This document shows positions 1 to 7,582 of a DNA stretch of 53,833 nt, one piece after another. The position numbers were made by a program, and so were the translations under genes. Within the stretch, counting starts at the first letter, position 1. Every line of letters begins with the position of its first letter. Location: IMG/VR virus record IMGVR_UViG_3300029787_000065, positions 1 through 53,833 of that record, one strand, 5' to 3'. The notes below the pieces were generated by a model, which did no database searches, had not been told where the DNA came from, and was given only the letters and a program-made list of their open reading frames with translations. Origin of the DNA: a virus.

Positions 1-12
1 GCGTAAACAATA

Positions 13-44
13 GGGGCGGGTGTAACAACCTGCCCCAACTTTTT
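13..44 (+). terminator. Rho-independent terminator at the window start
   Basis: GGGGCGGGT (13-21) pairs with ACCTGCCCC (28-36) as a 9-bp stem with one G-U pair and the loop GTAACA, followed by AAC and five T (40-44). It stops + strand transcription entering from upstream. If the window ends join, the last G of the in-frame TAG (11-13) of the DUF932 gene is the first base of the stem. Confidence 0.75.
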
Positions 45-67
45 AACAATCTTTGAGGTATATTATT

Positions 68-274
68 ATGGCTAAAGTAGATTTCCATGACGTGATTTCA
101 GTAAAAGCAGTTCACACACACAAGTATAAACGCCCTGATGGTCATTGGTGGGCGATCACGCTGCAGCTTGCCGATACGAAAGAGCAGTATAACCAAGTCT
201 GCATCTACACCGAAAAAGCAGAGGTAATTGAGCATATTGACAACCTCAAGCTTGTTATTGATGAGGTGGCATAA
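68..274 (+). CDS. Small hypothetical early protein (68 aa)
   Basis: I do not recognise a family. The frame opens at a TTG at 53, but the ATG at 68 is preferred because GAGG at 55-58 sits at ribosome-binding distance from it. The product is short, soluble and mixed in charge, with an aromatic patch (GHWWAITLQL) suggesting a small beta-rich fold and a helical C-terminus. It follows the terminator at 13-44 and precedes a 25-codon ORF, so it is the first gene of a short early transcript whose GC-richer codon use matches the DUF932 gene at the other end of the window. Function unknown. Confidence 0.75.
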   Translation: MAKVDFHDVISVKAVHTHKYKRPDGHWWAITLQLADTKEQYNQVCIYTEKAEVIEHIDNLKLVIDEVA

Positions 275-276
275 CG

Positions 277-354
277 ATGTTTGACAAAGATGGCAATTAC
301 TACCCTAACGATGATGAATTAAACGAGTTTGAAGAATCTCAGGAGACTGAATAA
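277..354 (+). CDS. 25-aa acidic microprotein
   Basis: ATG at 277, two bases after the previous stop. The 25 residues (MFDKDGNYYPNDDELNEFEE then SQETE) are very acidic. Its stop TAA (352-354) shares a base with the ATG of the next gene (TAATG), the tight coupling used by several real genes here. The next gene's Shine-Dalgarno (AGGAG near 341) lies inside this ORF. It could be a translated microprotein or only a spacer that couples translation; no family recognised. Confidence 0.45.
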   Translation: MFDKDGNYYPNDDELNEFEESQETE

Positions 355-794
355 TGCAAATCAATAGGCTCTATTGCTCCAATGAACACTTTACCAACGA
401 TGAAGGGGAAGATATGACCCACGAAATAACCAACTTCGGAGGCCGTCTATTGACGGTGAAACAAGGGGACTTCTACTACCTTGACGCTTGGCATAATTTC
501 CTCGCCAAGGTGGTTCCCGATCTAGATCCCGCCAAGCTAGTGGATGCTAAGATCACTCTCACCGTTGTAGCAGCCCGTTACAATCAACAAGAGGTGAACG
601 AGAAAACCGTAGACTTTGTGCTTGATGACCTCAAGACATCGCTCCAAGGCACGCTCGACCAGCAGGACGCCAACGCTTTAGAGCTTGCTGCTACCCGTGC
701 ATTGATGGCCAAGGCTAAGAGGAAGCAAGAGGCCATTGACGATGCAAAGGAAGCTAAACAAATCTTCAATGAGATTGCATACGATGCAGAATAA
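354..794 (+). CDS. Hypothetical early protein (146 aa)
   Basis: ATG at 354 with AGGAG about 10 bases upstream. An N-terminal part with beta-like character (GGRLLTVKQGDFYYLDAW) is followed from about residue 95 by an Ala/Lys/Glu-rich helix likely to form a coiled coil. No family recognised. Codon use is GC-richer than in the late genes, like the DUF932 gene, which suggests both belong to one early module. It overlaps a small membrane-peptide ORF at its 3' end (784-882). Cytoplasmic, function unknown. Confidence 0.8.
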   Translation: MQINRLYCSNEHFTNDEGEDMTHEITNFGGRLLTVKQGDFYYLDAWHNFLAKVVPDLDPAKLVDAKITLTVVAARYNQQEVNEKTVDFVLDDLKTSLQGTLDQQDANALELAATRALMAKAKRKQEAIDDAKEAKQIFNEIAYDAE

Positions 795-882
795 ACTTTT
801 TTATTCATTGATCACGCTTTGTCTGGCAGGGGTGGTCATCAGCATAATTACAGCAACCAACAACGTGATATTCGCCCTCTAA
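784..882 (+). CDS. 32-aa single-helix membrane peptide
   Basis: ATG at 784 overlaps the last 11 bases of the 146-aa gene in another frame. The 32 residues are almost entirely one hydrophobic helix (LFYSLITLCLAGVVISIITA), ending in a short polar turn. Residues 5-24 would span a membrane. It is the last ORF before the terminator at 910-941, which supports it being the final cistron of this transcript. No strong Shine-Dalgarno is visible; coupling to the upstream gene is likely. It could be a small inner-membrane effector, such as a holin-like or host-modulating peptide, or an accidental ORF. Confidence 0.45.
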   Translation: MQNKLFYSLITLCLAGVVISIITATNNVIFAL

Positions 883-909
883 CGTTACCAAATACCTCCC
901 TGAAACTTG

Positions 910-941
910 ACCCCATAGTTCACGCTATGGGGTTCTTTTTT
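910..941 (+). terminator. Strong rho-independent terminator ending the early transcript
   Basis: ACCCCATAG (910-918) and CTATGGGGT (925-933) form a perfect 9-bp stem with loop TTCACG, followed by TC and six T (936-941). It closes the early module just after the 32-aa membrane peptide. Confidence 0.9.
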
Positions 942-1290
942 GGGAGTGCGTGTACTGGTGGCAATAACCAGCTAAGAGATTGAATGGCCAGGGGAGTATG
1001 GTTATTGGCATGGTTGCAAATGTACCGCCCCCCTGCCCTCAACAGATCAATTTAGTAACTATTTTGTCAGTTAGAGATAATCACGGGTGCGCGTCACGCA
1101 GGAAATATAACCCAATGCAGGTGCTTGGTGTTTCCTTACACAGCTATGCTGTTTTCTTGTCATCGGCGAAAGTGCGCGGGCGATTTCGGTGCATCCCGCC
1201 CGCATGGGCCACTACTCCCCCCCGTACCACTATATACACTGCCGCTATATTTTTTATATTTTTTTACTAATATTGGCTTTGTTAACCTAT
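942..1290. other. GC-rich non-coding stretch between early and late modules
   Basis: No convincing gene: the open frames here overlap one another, lack ribosome-binding sites and have unlikely compositions. The stretch carries small hairpins (CTGGT 955-959 with ACCAG 967-971; GCGGGCG 1176-1182 with CGCCCGC 1197-1203) and a run of C near 1216. Composition switches from GC-rich to very AT-rich at about 1240, just before the late promoters. It could hold a packaging or replication site; nothing in the sequence proves that. Confidence 0.5.
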
Positions 1291-1293
1291 TTC

Positions 1294-1322
1294 TTGACAA
1301 TAAACAATATAGTCTATATACA
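1294..1322 (+). promoter_or_regulatory. Sigma-70-type promoter candidate (upstream late promoter)
   Basis: TTGACA at 1294-1299 is followed after 17 bases by TATACA (1317-1322). The -35 is perfect and the -10 matches 4 of 6. It sits in AT-rich DNA about 100 bases before a better promoter. Confidence 0.5.
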
Positions 1323-1392
1323 TAGTACTACACCGCCCAGAGGTGTTACCACCATTATAATGCTCCAGAGCAATCTGTCAAGCATTTTTTTC

Positions 1393-1420
1393 TTGACAAA
1401 CTCGTATACAGCGTTATAAT
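1393..1420 (+). promoter_or_regulatory. Near-perfect sigma-70 promoter of the late operon
   Basis: TTGACA (1393-1398), a 16-base spacer and TATAAT (1415-1420) both match consensus. The predicted start is near 1427. It directs transcription into the structured leader and the terminase-to-tail gene block. Its strength and the absence of a phage RNA polymerase gene suggest host RNA polymerase transcribes the late genes. Confidence 0.85.
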
Positions 1421-1426
1421 GTTATA

Positions 1427-1640
1427 CATGGTGGATAAATTCATAATCAACCAAGTATAATTATTATTAATATTATTGTGCTGACTACTGGAAATAACAT
1501 CCACCAACATTTAGTGTTTTGCGCGGATAGTGATGTAGTTTTCTTCTTATGTTATTGTTGAGATCGCGGCTCGTAAGACGAAACTCCACTAGCGTATAAA
1601 GACGTACTCACTGTCCGCGCAAATTCTATTAAAGATATAA
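1427..1640 (+). ncRNA. Structured 5' leader RNA of the late operon
   Basis: The predicted late transcript begins near 1427 and the first gene starts at 1643. Helix A pairs TGGTGGAT (1429-1436) with ATCCACCA (1499-1506), 8 bp perfect. Helix B pairs 1518-1533 with 1608-1623, 16 bp with a single G-U pair, closing a 74-base inner domain that includes a small TCGT/ACGA hairpin (1572-1581). A 10-codon ORF (ATG 1428 to TAA 1460) begins at the predicted transcript start and covers the left arm of helix A. I recognise no known RNA family. It could be a regulatory leader, a stability element or a separate small RNA. Confidence 0.6.
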
Positions 1641-1642
1641 GT

Positions 1643-2062
1643 ATGAGTCTACCAGCTACAACAAAGCGTAAGCTAACAGATAAACAAGAAAGGTTTCTTG
1701 ACGAGTTACTATCTAACGGTGGTCATGTTAAGAACGCTGTTGCTGCTGCTGGATACAAAGAACAATCTAGGTCTTGGTTAACAAGATCACTGCGTGACGA
1801 GATTATAGAGCGTACTCGTAGTATGCTTGCAACAAACTCTGTTAAGGCTGCTAATCGTATTATAGAGGGACTAGACGCAGACGGCACCATTCCGTTAAAC
1901 CAAATGGACATGCGCCTTAAAACTGCAGAGTCCGTTCTTGACAGAGTTGGCCTTGGCAAGAAACAACAGTTAGAAGTAGAAGGACAGGTCATGCACGGTA
2001 TTGTCATGCTACCTTCTAAGGACAAACCTAAAGAGATTATAATCGAACAGGAAGCAGAGTGA
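1643..2062 (+). CDS. terS: Terminase small subunit
   Basis: The 139-aa protein opens with LTDKQERFLDELLSNGG followed by VKNAVAAAGYKE, the helix-turn-helix pattern of phage small terminases that recognise DNA for packaging. A longer helix follows (about residues 60-105), probably for oligomerisation, then a basic-to-acidic tail. It is the first gene after the late promoter and leader and lies 1.5 kb before the large terminase, as expected for a packaging module. The ribosome-binding site is weak (AAAGA), so translation may depend on the structured leader. It would assemble as a ring at the packaging site. Its stop overlaps the next ATG. Confidence 0.8.
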   Translation: MSLPATTKRKLTDKQERFLDELLSNGGHVKNAVAAAGYKEQSRSWLTRSLRDEIIERTRSMLATNSVKAANRIIEGLDADGTIPLNQMDMRLKTAESVLDRVGLGKKQQLEVEGQVMHGIVMLPSKDKPKEIIIEQEAE

Positions 2063-2388
2063 TGTCAAAACGTGTTATTGATGATGAAGCAGAATCACTA
2101 GAAGCTGACAGGACATCGGGAAGACCTGAAGACCCCGTTAGTCAGAAAGCAGCAATTATTCAGGCAATGGAAGACAAAAATATTCCTGTGCCTAACAATG
2201 CTAACAAGCTTACTGTTGGAGAGCTACAGCAAAAATTTAACGAAGCAATGTTTCGTCGGGAACGTAGAATAGAAGATCAATTAGTGAGAGAACCTGAATT
2301 AGTCGATGACGACATGTATAGTGGCGGCTATGTAAAACAATATGCAGCAGGTGGTGGTGTACGGAAATCAAAATTTATGGATGATTAA
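2062..2388 (+). CDS. Hypothetical late protein with C-terminal GGxV tag
   Basis: ATG at 2062 overlaps the previous stop (TGATG); a GTG at 2059 is the alternative. The 108-aa product is acidic and helical (KLTVGELQQKFNEAMFRRER) and ends in YAAGGGVRKSKFMDD. That tail resembles tails of several other late proteins in this window. No enzyme motif is seen. Its place between the terminase subunits fits a packaging accessory or minor virion component; this is inference from position only. Confidence 0.75.
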   Translation: MSKRVIDDEAESLEADRTSGRPEDPVSQKAAIIQAMEDKNIPVPNNANKLTVGELQQKFNEAMFRRERRIEDQLVREPELVDDDMYSGGYVKQYAAGGGVRKSKFMDD

Positions 2389-2390
2389 AT

Positions 2391-3077
2391 TTGACATACC
2401 TCGCTTCTAACATCCCACATTTTAAATGTTGGGTACGAAAAGAATTTACAAACAACCACCAAGAATATCACGGAGAATACTTACACGCACTAGCAATAGC
2501 CGTAAACACAATACCAGACAGGTGTTTAAGTTTTAACGTTGTGTTTACAGGTTGTGACGAAGAAGAGAATGTACACGGTGGCGCAATGTGGGCCAGGATG
2601 CCAATCACTGCAATGGTAGCAGATACCGTGTTAGATGAGTGGCCTGAGTTGATGCCCACACACTTAGCCCAGCCTTGGGACTGCTCTTCTAGAAATCACG
2701 CTATTGTTGTTATGGACAGAGTGTCATCTAGTCCTTGGCTGTGTAAGATAGACGGAGAGTTTTATACAGGAAGATATATGTTTACGGTGGACTACACCGA
2801 CAGCTACATATCTGACGACCCAGCACAGCACAAACAATCTCATGTGTTAGAACTAATAGACGCTGGACCGTTCACAGGCAACATCATAGCACTTCCTAAT
2901 AACAGAGTACGAGTTACGAATCCCGCACTGTGGGTTACTGGAGAGGGCGCACCTGACTTTGCACCAAGTCAGTACATACATTCGGCAGAAATAGACAACA
3001 GTTATATGAATCCGAATATTACTTTTAATAATCTTTATTCAAAGGATGAAGAAGATGGCGGCAAGAAAGAAAAGTAA
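2391..3077 (+). CDS. Conserved hypothetical phage protein (228 aa)
   Basis: The frame starts at TTG (2391); the nearest in-frame ATG would remove the first 60-odd residues, including the ordered-looking NIPHFKCWVRKEFT segment, so TTG is kept, with GGA (2379-2381) nine bases upstream as a weak ribosome site. The protein is rich in Trp, Cys and His, has no membrane segment, and reads like a compact enzyme-like or structural domain (CLSFNVVFTGCDEEENVHGG). I have a memory of similar proteins next to terminases in marine phages but cannot name a function. Its C-terminus is Lys/Asp-rich and overlaps the next gene by 23 bases. Confidence 0.8.
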   Translation: MTYLASNIPHFKCWVRKEFTNNHQEYHGEYLHALAIAVNTIPDRCLSFNVVFTGCDEEENVHGGAMWARMPITAMVADTVLDEWPELMPTHLAQPWDCSSRNHAIVVMDRVSSSPWLCKIDGEFYTGRYMFTVDYTDSYISDDPAQHKQSHVLELIDAGPFTGNIIALPNNRVRVTNPALWVTGEGAPDFAPSQYIHSAEIDNSYMNPNITFNNLYSKDEEDGGKKEK

Positions 3078-3402
3078 GTATATGGCAAAGGGCGGCACCG
3101 TGCCTAAGAAGAAAAGCAAGGGCATGGCCCGTGGTGGAGCTGTAGCTGGTAAGAAGAAAAGCACAAAGTATATGTCCAAGGGCGGCGTAGCCAAGAAGGC
3201 TACGAAGTATATGTCCAAGGGCGGCGGTGTTAAAGGTAAGCCTGGATTATATGCCAACATTCAAGCTAAACGTAAGCGTATCGCTGCAGGAAGCGGAGAG
3301 AAGATGCGTAAGCCTGGAAGTCCTGGTGCGCCTAAACCTAAAAACTTTAGAGACGCAGCAAAGACTGCCAAGAAACGTAAAGCTCCTCGTAGAAGATCAT
3401 GA
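3055..3402 (+). CDS. Very basic repeat protein with KGG tags
   Basis: The ATG at 3055 is preferred because AAAGGA (3041-3046) lies eight bases upstream; an ATG at 3046 is in frame. The 115-aa product is extremely Lys/Arg-rich. Its first half has four imperfect copies of a unit like KYMAKGG or KYMSKGG, encoded by near-identical DNA, followed by a basic helix and tail (AKKRKAPRRRS). It is probably a nucleic-acid-binding protein, perhaps packaged with the DNA or neutralising its charge. The overlap with the upstream and downstream genes indicates co-translation. No homologous family named. Confidence 0.75.
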   Translation: MAARKKSKYMAKGGTVPKKKSKGMARGGAVAGKKKSTKYMSKGGVAKKATKYMSKGGGVKGKPGLYANIQAKRKRIAAGSGEKMRKPGSPGAPKPKNFRDAAKTAKKRKAPRRRS

Positions 3403-3533
3403 TTAAGAAGGCAAAGAGTAAGAAGGGAATTAAGAGTGTTCCCGCTGAACTACGTAAAGCCAGCCGTCTGCATGCTAGTCAGGCTAAACGTGTTGCAAAG
3501 TATCTGAAGAGTGCGAAGAAAACTAAAAAGTAA
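3399..3533 (+). CDS. 44-aa basic microprotein
   Basis: The ATG (3399-3401) overlaps the previous TGA (ATGA), and the TAA (3531-3533) overlaps the ATG of the large terminase (TAATG). The 44 residues start MIKKAKSKKGIKSVPAELRK and end KSAKKTKK, with an amphipathic basic middle. The perfect tiling between two genes and the composition shared with the upstream protein support a real gene. Likely a nucleic-acid-binding or DNA-condensing small protein; function unproven. Confidence 0.7.
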   Translation: MIKKAKSKKGIKSVPAELRKASRLHASQAKRVAKYLKSAKKTKK

Positions 3534-5176
3534 TGGCAAGACCCAAGCTAAAGCCAGGAGAAAAAGGCCGTTATAACGTATCCCGTGTACGCAAAAAGAA
3601 ACAAGAAGCACAGCGTAAGCTACGAGATACAAAGAGACAACAGGAAGCCTTAGAGAAAAAGGTAGAAAAACTACAACAAACCAAAACTAAGCAGGTAAAT
3701 GGGCAGAAACTAGCTAGTACTGGCGGGACAACAACACAAGAATTTATAAAATCACTGCCTAAAGACATACGAGAGTCAATTCAGGAGAACACAGAGGTTG
3801 TTTTCAGCCCTAACAAGGGGCCACAAGTTGACTTTCTAGCCGCACCAGAGAAAGAAGTACTGTATGGTGGGGCTGCAGGTGGCGGTAAATCGTTTGCAAT
3901 GTTGGTAGACCTCTTACGTTACGCCTCAAACGGCAACCACAGAGCGTTATTACTAAGACGGACACTGGCAGAGCTAACAGAATTAATAGATCAATCAAGA
4001 AAACTGTATCCAAAGGCGTTTCCAGGGGCAGTTTTCAGAGAATCTAAGAATACATGGTCCTTTCCTAGCGGTGCTACGGCTCTTTTTAGTTATGTTGACA
4101 AGGATAATGACGTTACACGCTACCAAGGACAGAGTTTTACGTGGATTGGTGTAGATGAACTGGGTCAATACCCTACACCATACGTTTGGAACTACCTTCG
4201 CTCTCGTTTACGTACCACAGACCCAGAGATACAGACGTATATGAGAGCTTCTGCTAACCCTGGAGGTGTAGGCGGGTGGTGGTTAAAGAAAATGTTCGTA
4301 GACCCAGCGGTTCCTAATGATCCATTTTGGGCTACGGACATAGATAGTGGTAATATTCTACGTTACGGGCCAAATCACCCGATAAATGCAGATAAACCAC
4401 TATATCAGAGACGGTTTATACCTGCGAGACTAACAGATAACCCATTTCTGATGGAGAGCGGCGAATACGAGGCAATGTTGCTGTCTCTTCCTGAAGTAGA
4501 GCGCAGAAGACTGCTAGAAGGAGACTGGGATGTTGCGGATGGGGCTGCTTTCTCAGAGTTTGACAGGTCAAAACACGTTGTTGACCCGTTTGAGGTTCCA
4601 TACAACTGGCCTAGACTACGAGCAGCCGACTATGGTTATAGCAGTCCTAGTTGCGTACTTTGGGGTGCTGTAGATTGGGATGGAAACATTTGGATTTACA
4701 GAGAACTGTACGACAAAGGCTACACAGGAGAGACATTGGCACGGATAGTTAACGCATTAGAGGAACATGATCCCCTCATGCAGATTTCTGTGTTAGATGG
4801 AGCTTGTTGGTCAAAGCACGGTACAGGGCCAAGCATAGCTGAGACTATGATACGTAACGGAACACGCTGGATTCCAGCAGATAAGAATAGAATACCAGGA
4901 AAGATAGAACTACATCGACGGTTAGCAGTAGACGAGAGAACAGACGAACCAAAACTAAAGATATTCTCAACGTGTACCAACCTCATACGGACTCTACCTA
5001 CTATACCGTTGTCTAAGACTAACAGTGAAGATGTAGATACGAAGGCAGATGACCACGCTTACGATGCTCTGAGGTATATGTGTATGACACGTCCTACAGG
5101 CTTACCACAGAACAGTATATTTAATCAAATTAAGAAAGATTCGTTTCAACCCGCAGATAGTGTATTTGGTTACTGA
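3533..5176 (+). CDS. terL: Terminase large subunit (ATPase-nuclease)
   Basis: This is the motor that pumps DNA through the portal and cuts concatemers. The 547-aa protein has a basic coiled-coil N-terminus (about 14-55), then the ATPase: Walker A YGGAAGGGKS (111-120), Walker B WIGVDEL (204-210) and the coupling motif SANPGG (240-245). The RNase H-like nuclease follows, with acidic residues in AADYGY (D366), VLDGACW (D422) and DDHAYDALRY (D506/507). Length and motif order are normal for the family. The N-terminal extension of about 90 residues before the ATPase is longer than in many homologues and may contact the small subunit. It overlaps both neighbours, so it is co-translated. Confidence 0.97.
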   Translation: MARPKLKPGEKGRYNVSRVRKKKQEAQRKLRDTKRQQEALEKKVEKLQQTKTKQVNGQKLASTGGTTTQEFIKSLPKDIRESIQENTEVVFSPNKGPQVDFLAAPEKEVLYGGAAGGGKSFAMLVDLLRYASNGNHRALLLRRTLAELTELIDQSRKLYPKAFPGAVFRESKNTWSFPSGATALFSYVDKDNDVTRYQGQSFTWIGVDELGQYPTPYVWNYLRSRLRTTDPEIQTYMRASANPGGVGGWWLKKMFVDPAVPNDPFWATDIDSGNILRYGPNHPINADKPLYQRRFIPARLTDNPFLMESGEYEAMLLSLPEVERRRLLEGDWDVADGAAFSEFDRSKHVVDPFEVPYNWPRLRAADYGYSSPSCVLWGAVDWDGNIWIYRELYDKGYTGETLARIVNALEEHDPLMQISVLDGACWSKHGTGPSIAETMIRNGTRWIPADKNRIPGKIELHRRLAVDERTDEPKLKIFSTCTNLIRTLPTIPLSKTNSEDVDTKADDHAYDALRYMCMTRPTGLPQNSIFNQIKKDSFQPADSVFGY

Positions 5177-7581
5177 TGGAAGCTAATTTAAAACAATTAG
5201 AAAAGATTAAAAAAATTCTTTTCACGGATGCTCAGATAGAGAGTGGAAACTTAGAGATTCCCTCTAGAGAATCTTTGCTATCTATCGACCCTAATGATCT
5301 AACCGTAAGACAAAGTAATATTTTAAGACTCCATGATACTGGTATTAATATAGATGGCGCACAAATTAAAACTGAATTTGGTGCCATGCTTCAAGAAGCT
5401 TTTCCGTTTCAAAAAGATACAAAAGGAATGGCGCATAAGTCATCGCCTTCTGTTATCGCTGTAAATAAATTAAATGGAATTGTAAATAAGTTAAAAAAAA
5501 CAGGTTTTACTCAGGGATTTGAAACTCCTCTATCTATTCTTACAAAAGAAGTACAAACTAAAGGTTTTAATTCATTAGGTATTTCACCCAGTCAGGCAAG
5601 AGACTTTAGGTATGTTTTAAACAGAACTGTAAATCAACTTGAACTTTCTGGAAAAGAAACTACATTTTTAAGAAGTTTACAAAAAAATTTAGAAAAGTCT
5701 CAATCTACTAAATCAAAACCAGATAAGTTATTTGCTTATCCAACAGCAGAACAATTCTATACGAGACACGCTAAAATTATACGAAATATAGAGGTAGATT
5801 TAAGAGGAACAGAGAAAAAACCAAAAAAACCTAGTGCAAAAGAAATATTTAAAGCTGACTCACAAAAAGCAGCAGTATACCTATGGGGATTTACAGGTGA
5901 AAGGTTAGTACAGTTTACATCTACTTTATTATATGTTCCTACAGCATGGCAAGATAAAGGCGGTTTAGAAGGATTTTTAGAATATGCTAAAGGAACTGGA
6001 AGAGAACCTGGATACATAGACGCAAGTAATCCAGTAGCTATCATACCTATTAATCCGTTTCCTGGTCAAGCTAAAGGCTACACGCCCATACCTTTAATTC
6101 CTCCTCTTCAAGCTTTTATGAAAGATAGAATAAGAAAATCTTTAGGGGGATTAAAAGCTGGATACATAAAAGACCCATCTGGTGCGGGGGCTATTCCTTT
6201 ATTTCCAGGTGTAGAAACAGGACCTCAATTAAATACAGCTTTAAACAGAGGACAGTATAAAGAAGTTTTTGCAGACTTAGAAAAGTCTACATATGCACAA
6301 GATGGAACTGAACTGCCAGGAATGGGTCGTCCTATAGAGGCTAAAGATAACAGAAAAATATTACCCTCAATGATGCTAACTCAAGCTGGTATGTCTCCTG
6401 TGCAATCTGCTCAAGTAATTGAAAGTATGCACGGGAAACAAAAAGAAACTCTTGCATTTGCAGAAGGTATTTTAGATAAAGTATCAAGAGAAAGTTATGT
6501 AGGTGCTAGAGTAATTGGTGAGAAATTAACTAACGAAACTGTTGGACAAGCATTTTTATTAAGGCAACAAGCTAAAGCGTTAGGTGTACAGACACTTAAT
6601 GAGATACCTGCAAGATTGGGTTTGGGTCTTATTCCTGAATTAACAGATGAAGGTGTTACAAGGTTTAGTATAGATTTAGCAGAAGATACTGATCCAGACG
6701 TTCCTGAAACAACTAAGACTGTTTCAAAAACAGATAATGAAACTTTTGTTAAAAGTGCAGAACTATCTGAAGCAGAAACAGAAGAAGCTATTACTGCATC
6801 TGAATTAAGATCAGAGAAAAATAAACTAGAAACAGAACGAGTAAAACAAGAAAGAATAGCGCAATTTGGTGAAGAACCAACAACATCTGCACGAACTTCT
6901 TCTGATCCTAGAACAGTAGTTCAACAAACTGATGAGTTAATTGATCAACCAAAACCTGTTGTTCAAAAGTTTGCGTTTGGTGAAGCACTAAGAATTGGTG
7001 CGATTACTCCAGAAGAAGTAGAAATGGCTGAACAAGCTAAAGCAAATGGAGACATGGATACGTACAACGAGGTACGTAGAGACTCTTTCAGTAAAATAAG
7101 ACAGATACTAAAAGATAACATTAAAAAAGGTATAAAAACAGCTTTGCCCATCATGGCTGGTGGCGCACTAGGTGCAGTATCTATAGCTGCAGAGGTTGCT
7201 GCAGAGGCTGCAGATGCTAGTCCTATAGGCACACCTCCTGAAGATGTACCTCCTGAAGAATTACTCAAATCTCTGCAAACAGGAATGGCAGGACGAACTG
7301 GGCGTGGAGAACGTTTTACAAATGTTCCCAAAATAGAAAAAGAAGTAGAAAGTAGAATAGCTACAGAAACAGCAGTTCGTTCTGAAGATGCTGCACAAAA
7401 TGCAGCATTAGAACGTTTAAGAGCAATGGGTACAATTGGTAGAAAACCAAAAGACCTTCTTCCTAAAAATGTTGAAGGACAATTAGGATTTATAGAACAG
7501 CAACGAAAAGATATGGTTAACAGACCTTCCATGTTACAACAAGAGTATGAAGGATACTTAAATCAACAAAGGAGAAAGTAA
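5176..7581 (+). CDS. 801-aa protein with a degenerate tyrosine-recombinase-like region
   Basis: Residues about 90-175 look like a helical core-binding domain and about 225-430 follow the layout of a tyrosine recombinase: FTGERLVQF (R243), a hairpin-like GQAKGYTPIPLIPP (K300), LFPG, then KDNRK (R393) followed by MMLTQAGMSP, and MHGKQKETLAF (H419). The position of the nucleophilic Tyr (H+9) is Phe428, and the His of the usual HxxR is Lys390. So both Arg, a Lys and a His can be placed but not the Tyr. From about 500 the protein is acidic and helical, with a hydrophobic stretch at 655-677. It starts on the terminase stop (TGATGG) and precedes the portal, in AT-richer DNA than its neighbours. The fold call is mine, by eye. 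A DNA-binding virion or packaging protein is the best guess. Confidence 0.55.
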   Translation: MEANLKQLEKIKKILFTDAQIESGNLEIPSRESLLSIDPNDLTVRQSNILRLHDTGINIDGAQIKTEFGAMLQEAFPFQKDTKGMAHKSSPSVIAVNKLNGIVNKLKKTGFTQGFETPLSILTKEVQTKGFNSLGISPSQARDFRYVLNRTVNQLELSGKETTFLRSLQKNLEKSQSTKSKPDKLFAYPTAEQFYTRHAKIIRNIEVDLRGTEKKPKKPSAKEIFKADSQKAAVYLWGFTGERLVQFTSTLLYVPTAWQDKGGLEGFLEYAKGTGREPGYIDASNPVAIIPINPFPGQAKGYTPIPLIPPLQAFMKDRIRKSLGGLKAGYIKDPSGAGAIPLFPGVETGPQLNTALNRGQYKEVFADLEKSTYAQDGTELPGMGRPIEAKDNRKILPSMMLTQAGMSPVQSAQVIESMHGKQKETLAFAEGILDKVSRESYVGARVIGEKLTNETVGQAFLLRQQAKALGVQTLNEIPARLGLGLIPELTDEGVTRFSIDLAEDTDPDVPETTKTVSKTDNETFVKSAELSEAETEEAITASELRSEKNKLETERVKQERIAQFGEEPTTSARTSSDPRTVVQQTDELIDQPKPVVQKFAFGEALRIGAITPEEVEMAEQAKANGDMDTYNEVRRDSFSKIRQILKDNIKKGIKTALPIMAGGALGAVSIAAEVAAEAADASPIGTPPEDVPPEELLKSLQTGMAGRTGRGERFTNVPKIEKEVESRIATETAVRSEDAAQNAALERLRAMGTIGRKPKDLLPKNVEGQLGFIEQQRKDMVNRPSMLQQEYEGYLNQQRRK

Positions 7582-7582
7582 A

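Noticed and set aside
1176-1203. Terminator at the GCGGGCG/CGCCCGC hairpin
   Set aside because: No T-run follows in either direction.
980-1419. Three overlapping + strand ORFs in the control region
   Set aside because: They overlap each other, lack ribosome sites and run over promoter elements; composition is not protein-like.
1518-1623. tRNA or tmRNA-like fold from the long acceptor-like helix
   Set aside because: The closing helix looks like an acceptor stem, but there is no T-loop (TTCRA), no D-arm pairing and no anticodon arm, and the helix is 16 bp rather than 7.
1518-1623. Hammerhead ribozyme suggested by GACGAAAC and a terminal GTC
   Set aside because: The essential CUGANGA strand is absent and the helix pairs straight through the would-be cleavage site.
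2391-2396. TTGACA at the start of the 228-aa gene as a promoter
   Set aside because: It is the TTG start codon and next codon; no -10 element is found at 15-19 bases downstream.
5176-7581. Active integrase and hence temperate lifestyle
   Set aside because: The catalytic Tyr position is Phe, there is no repressor, excisionase or attachment-like repeat, and the gene sits in the packaging block.
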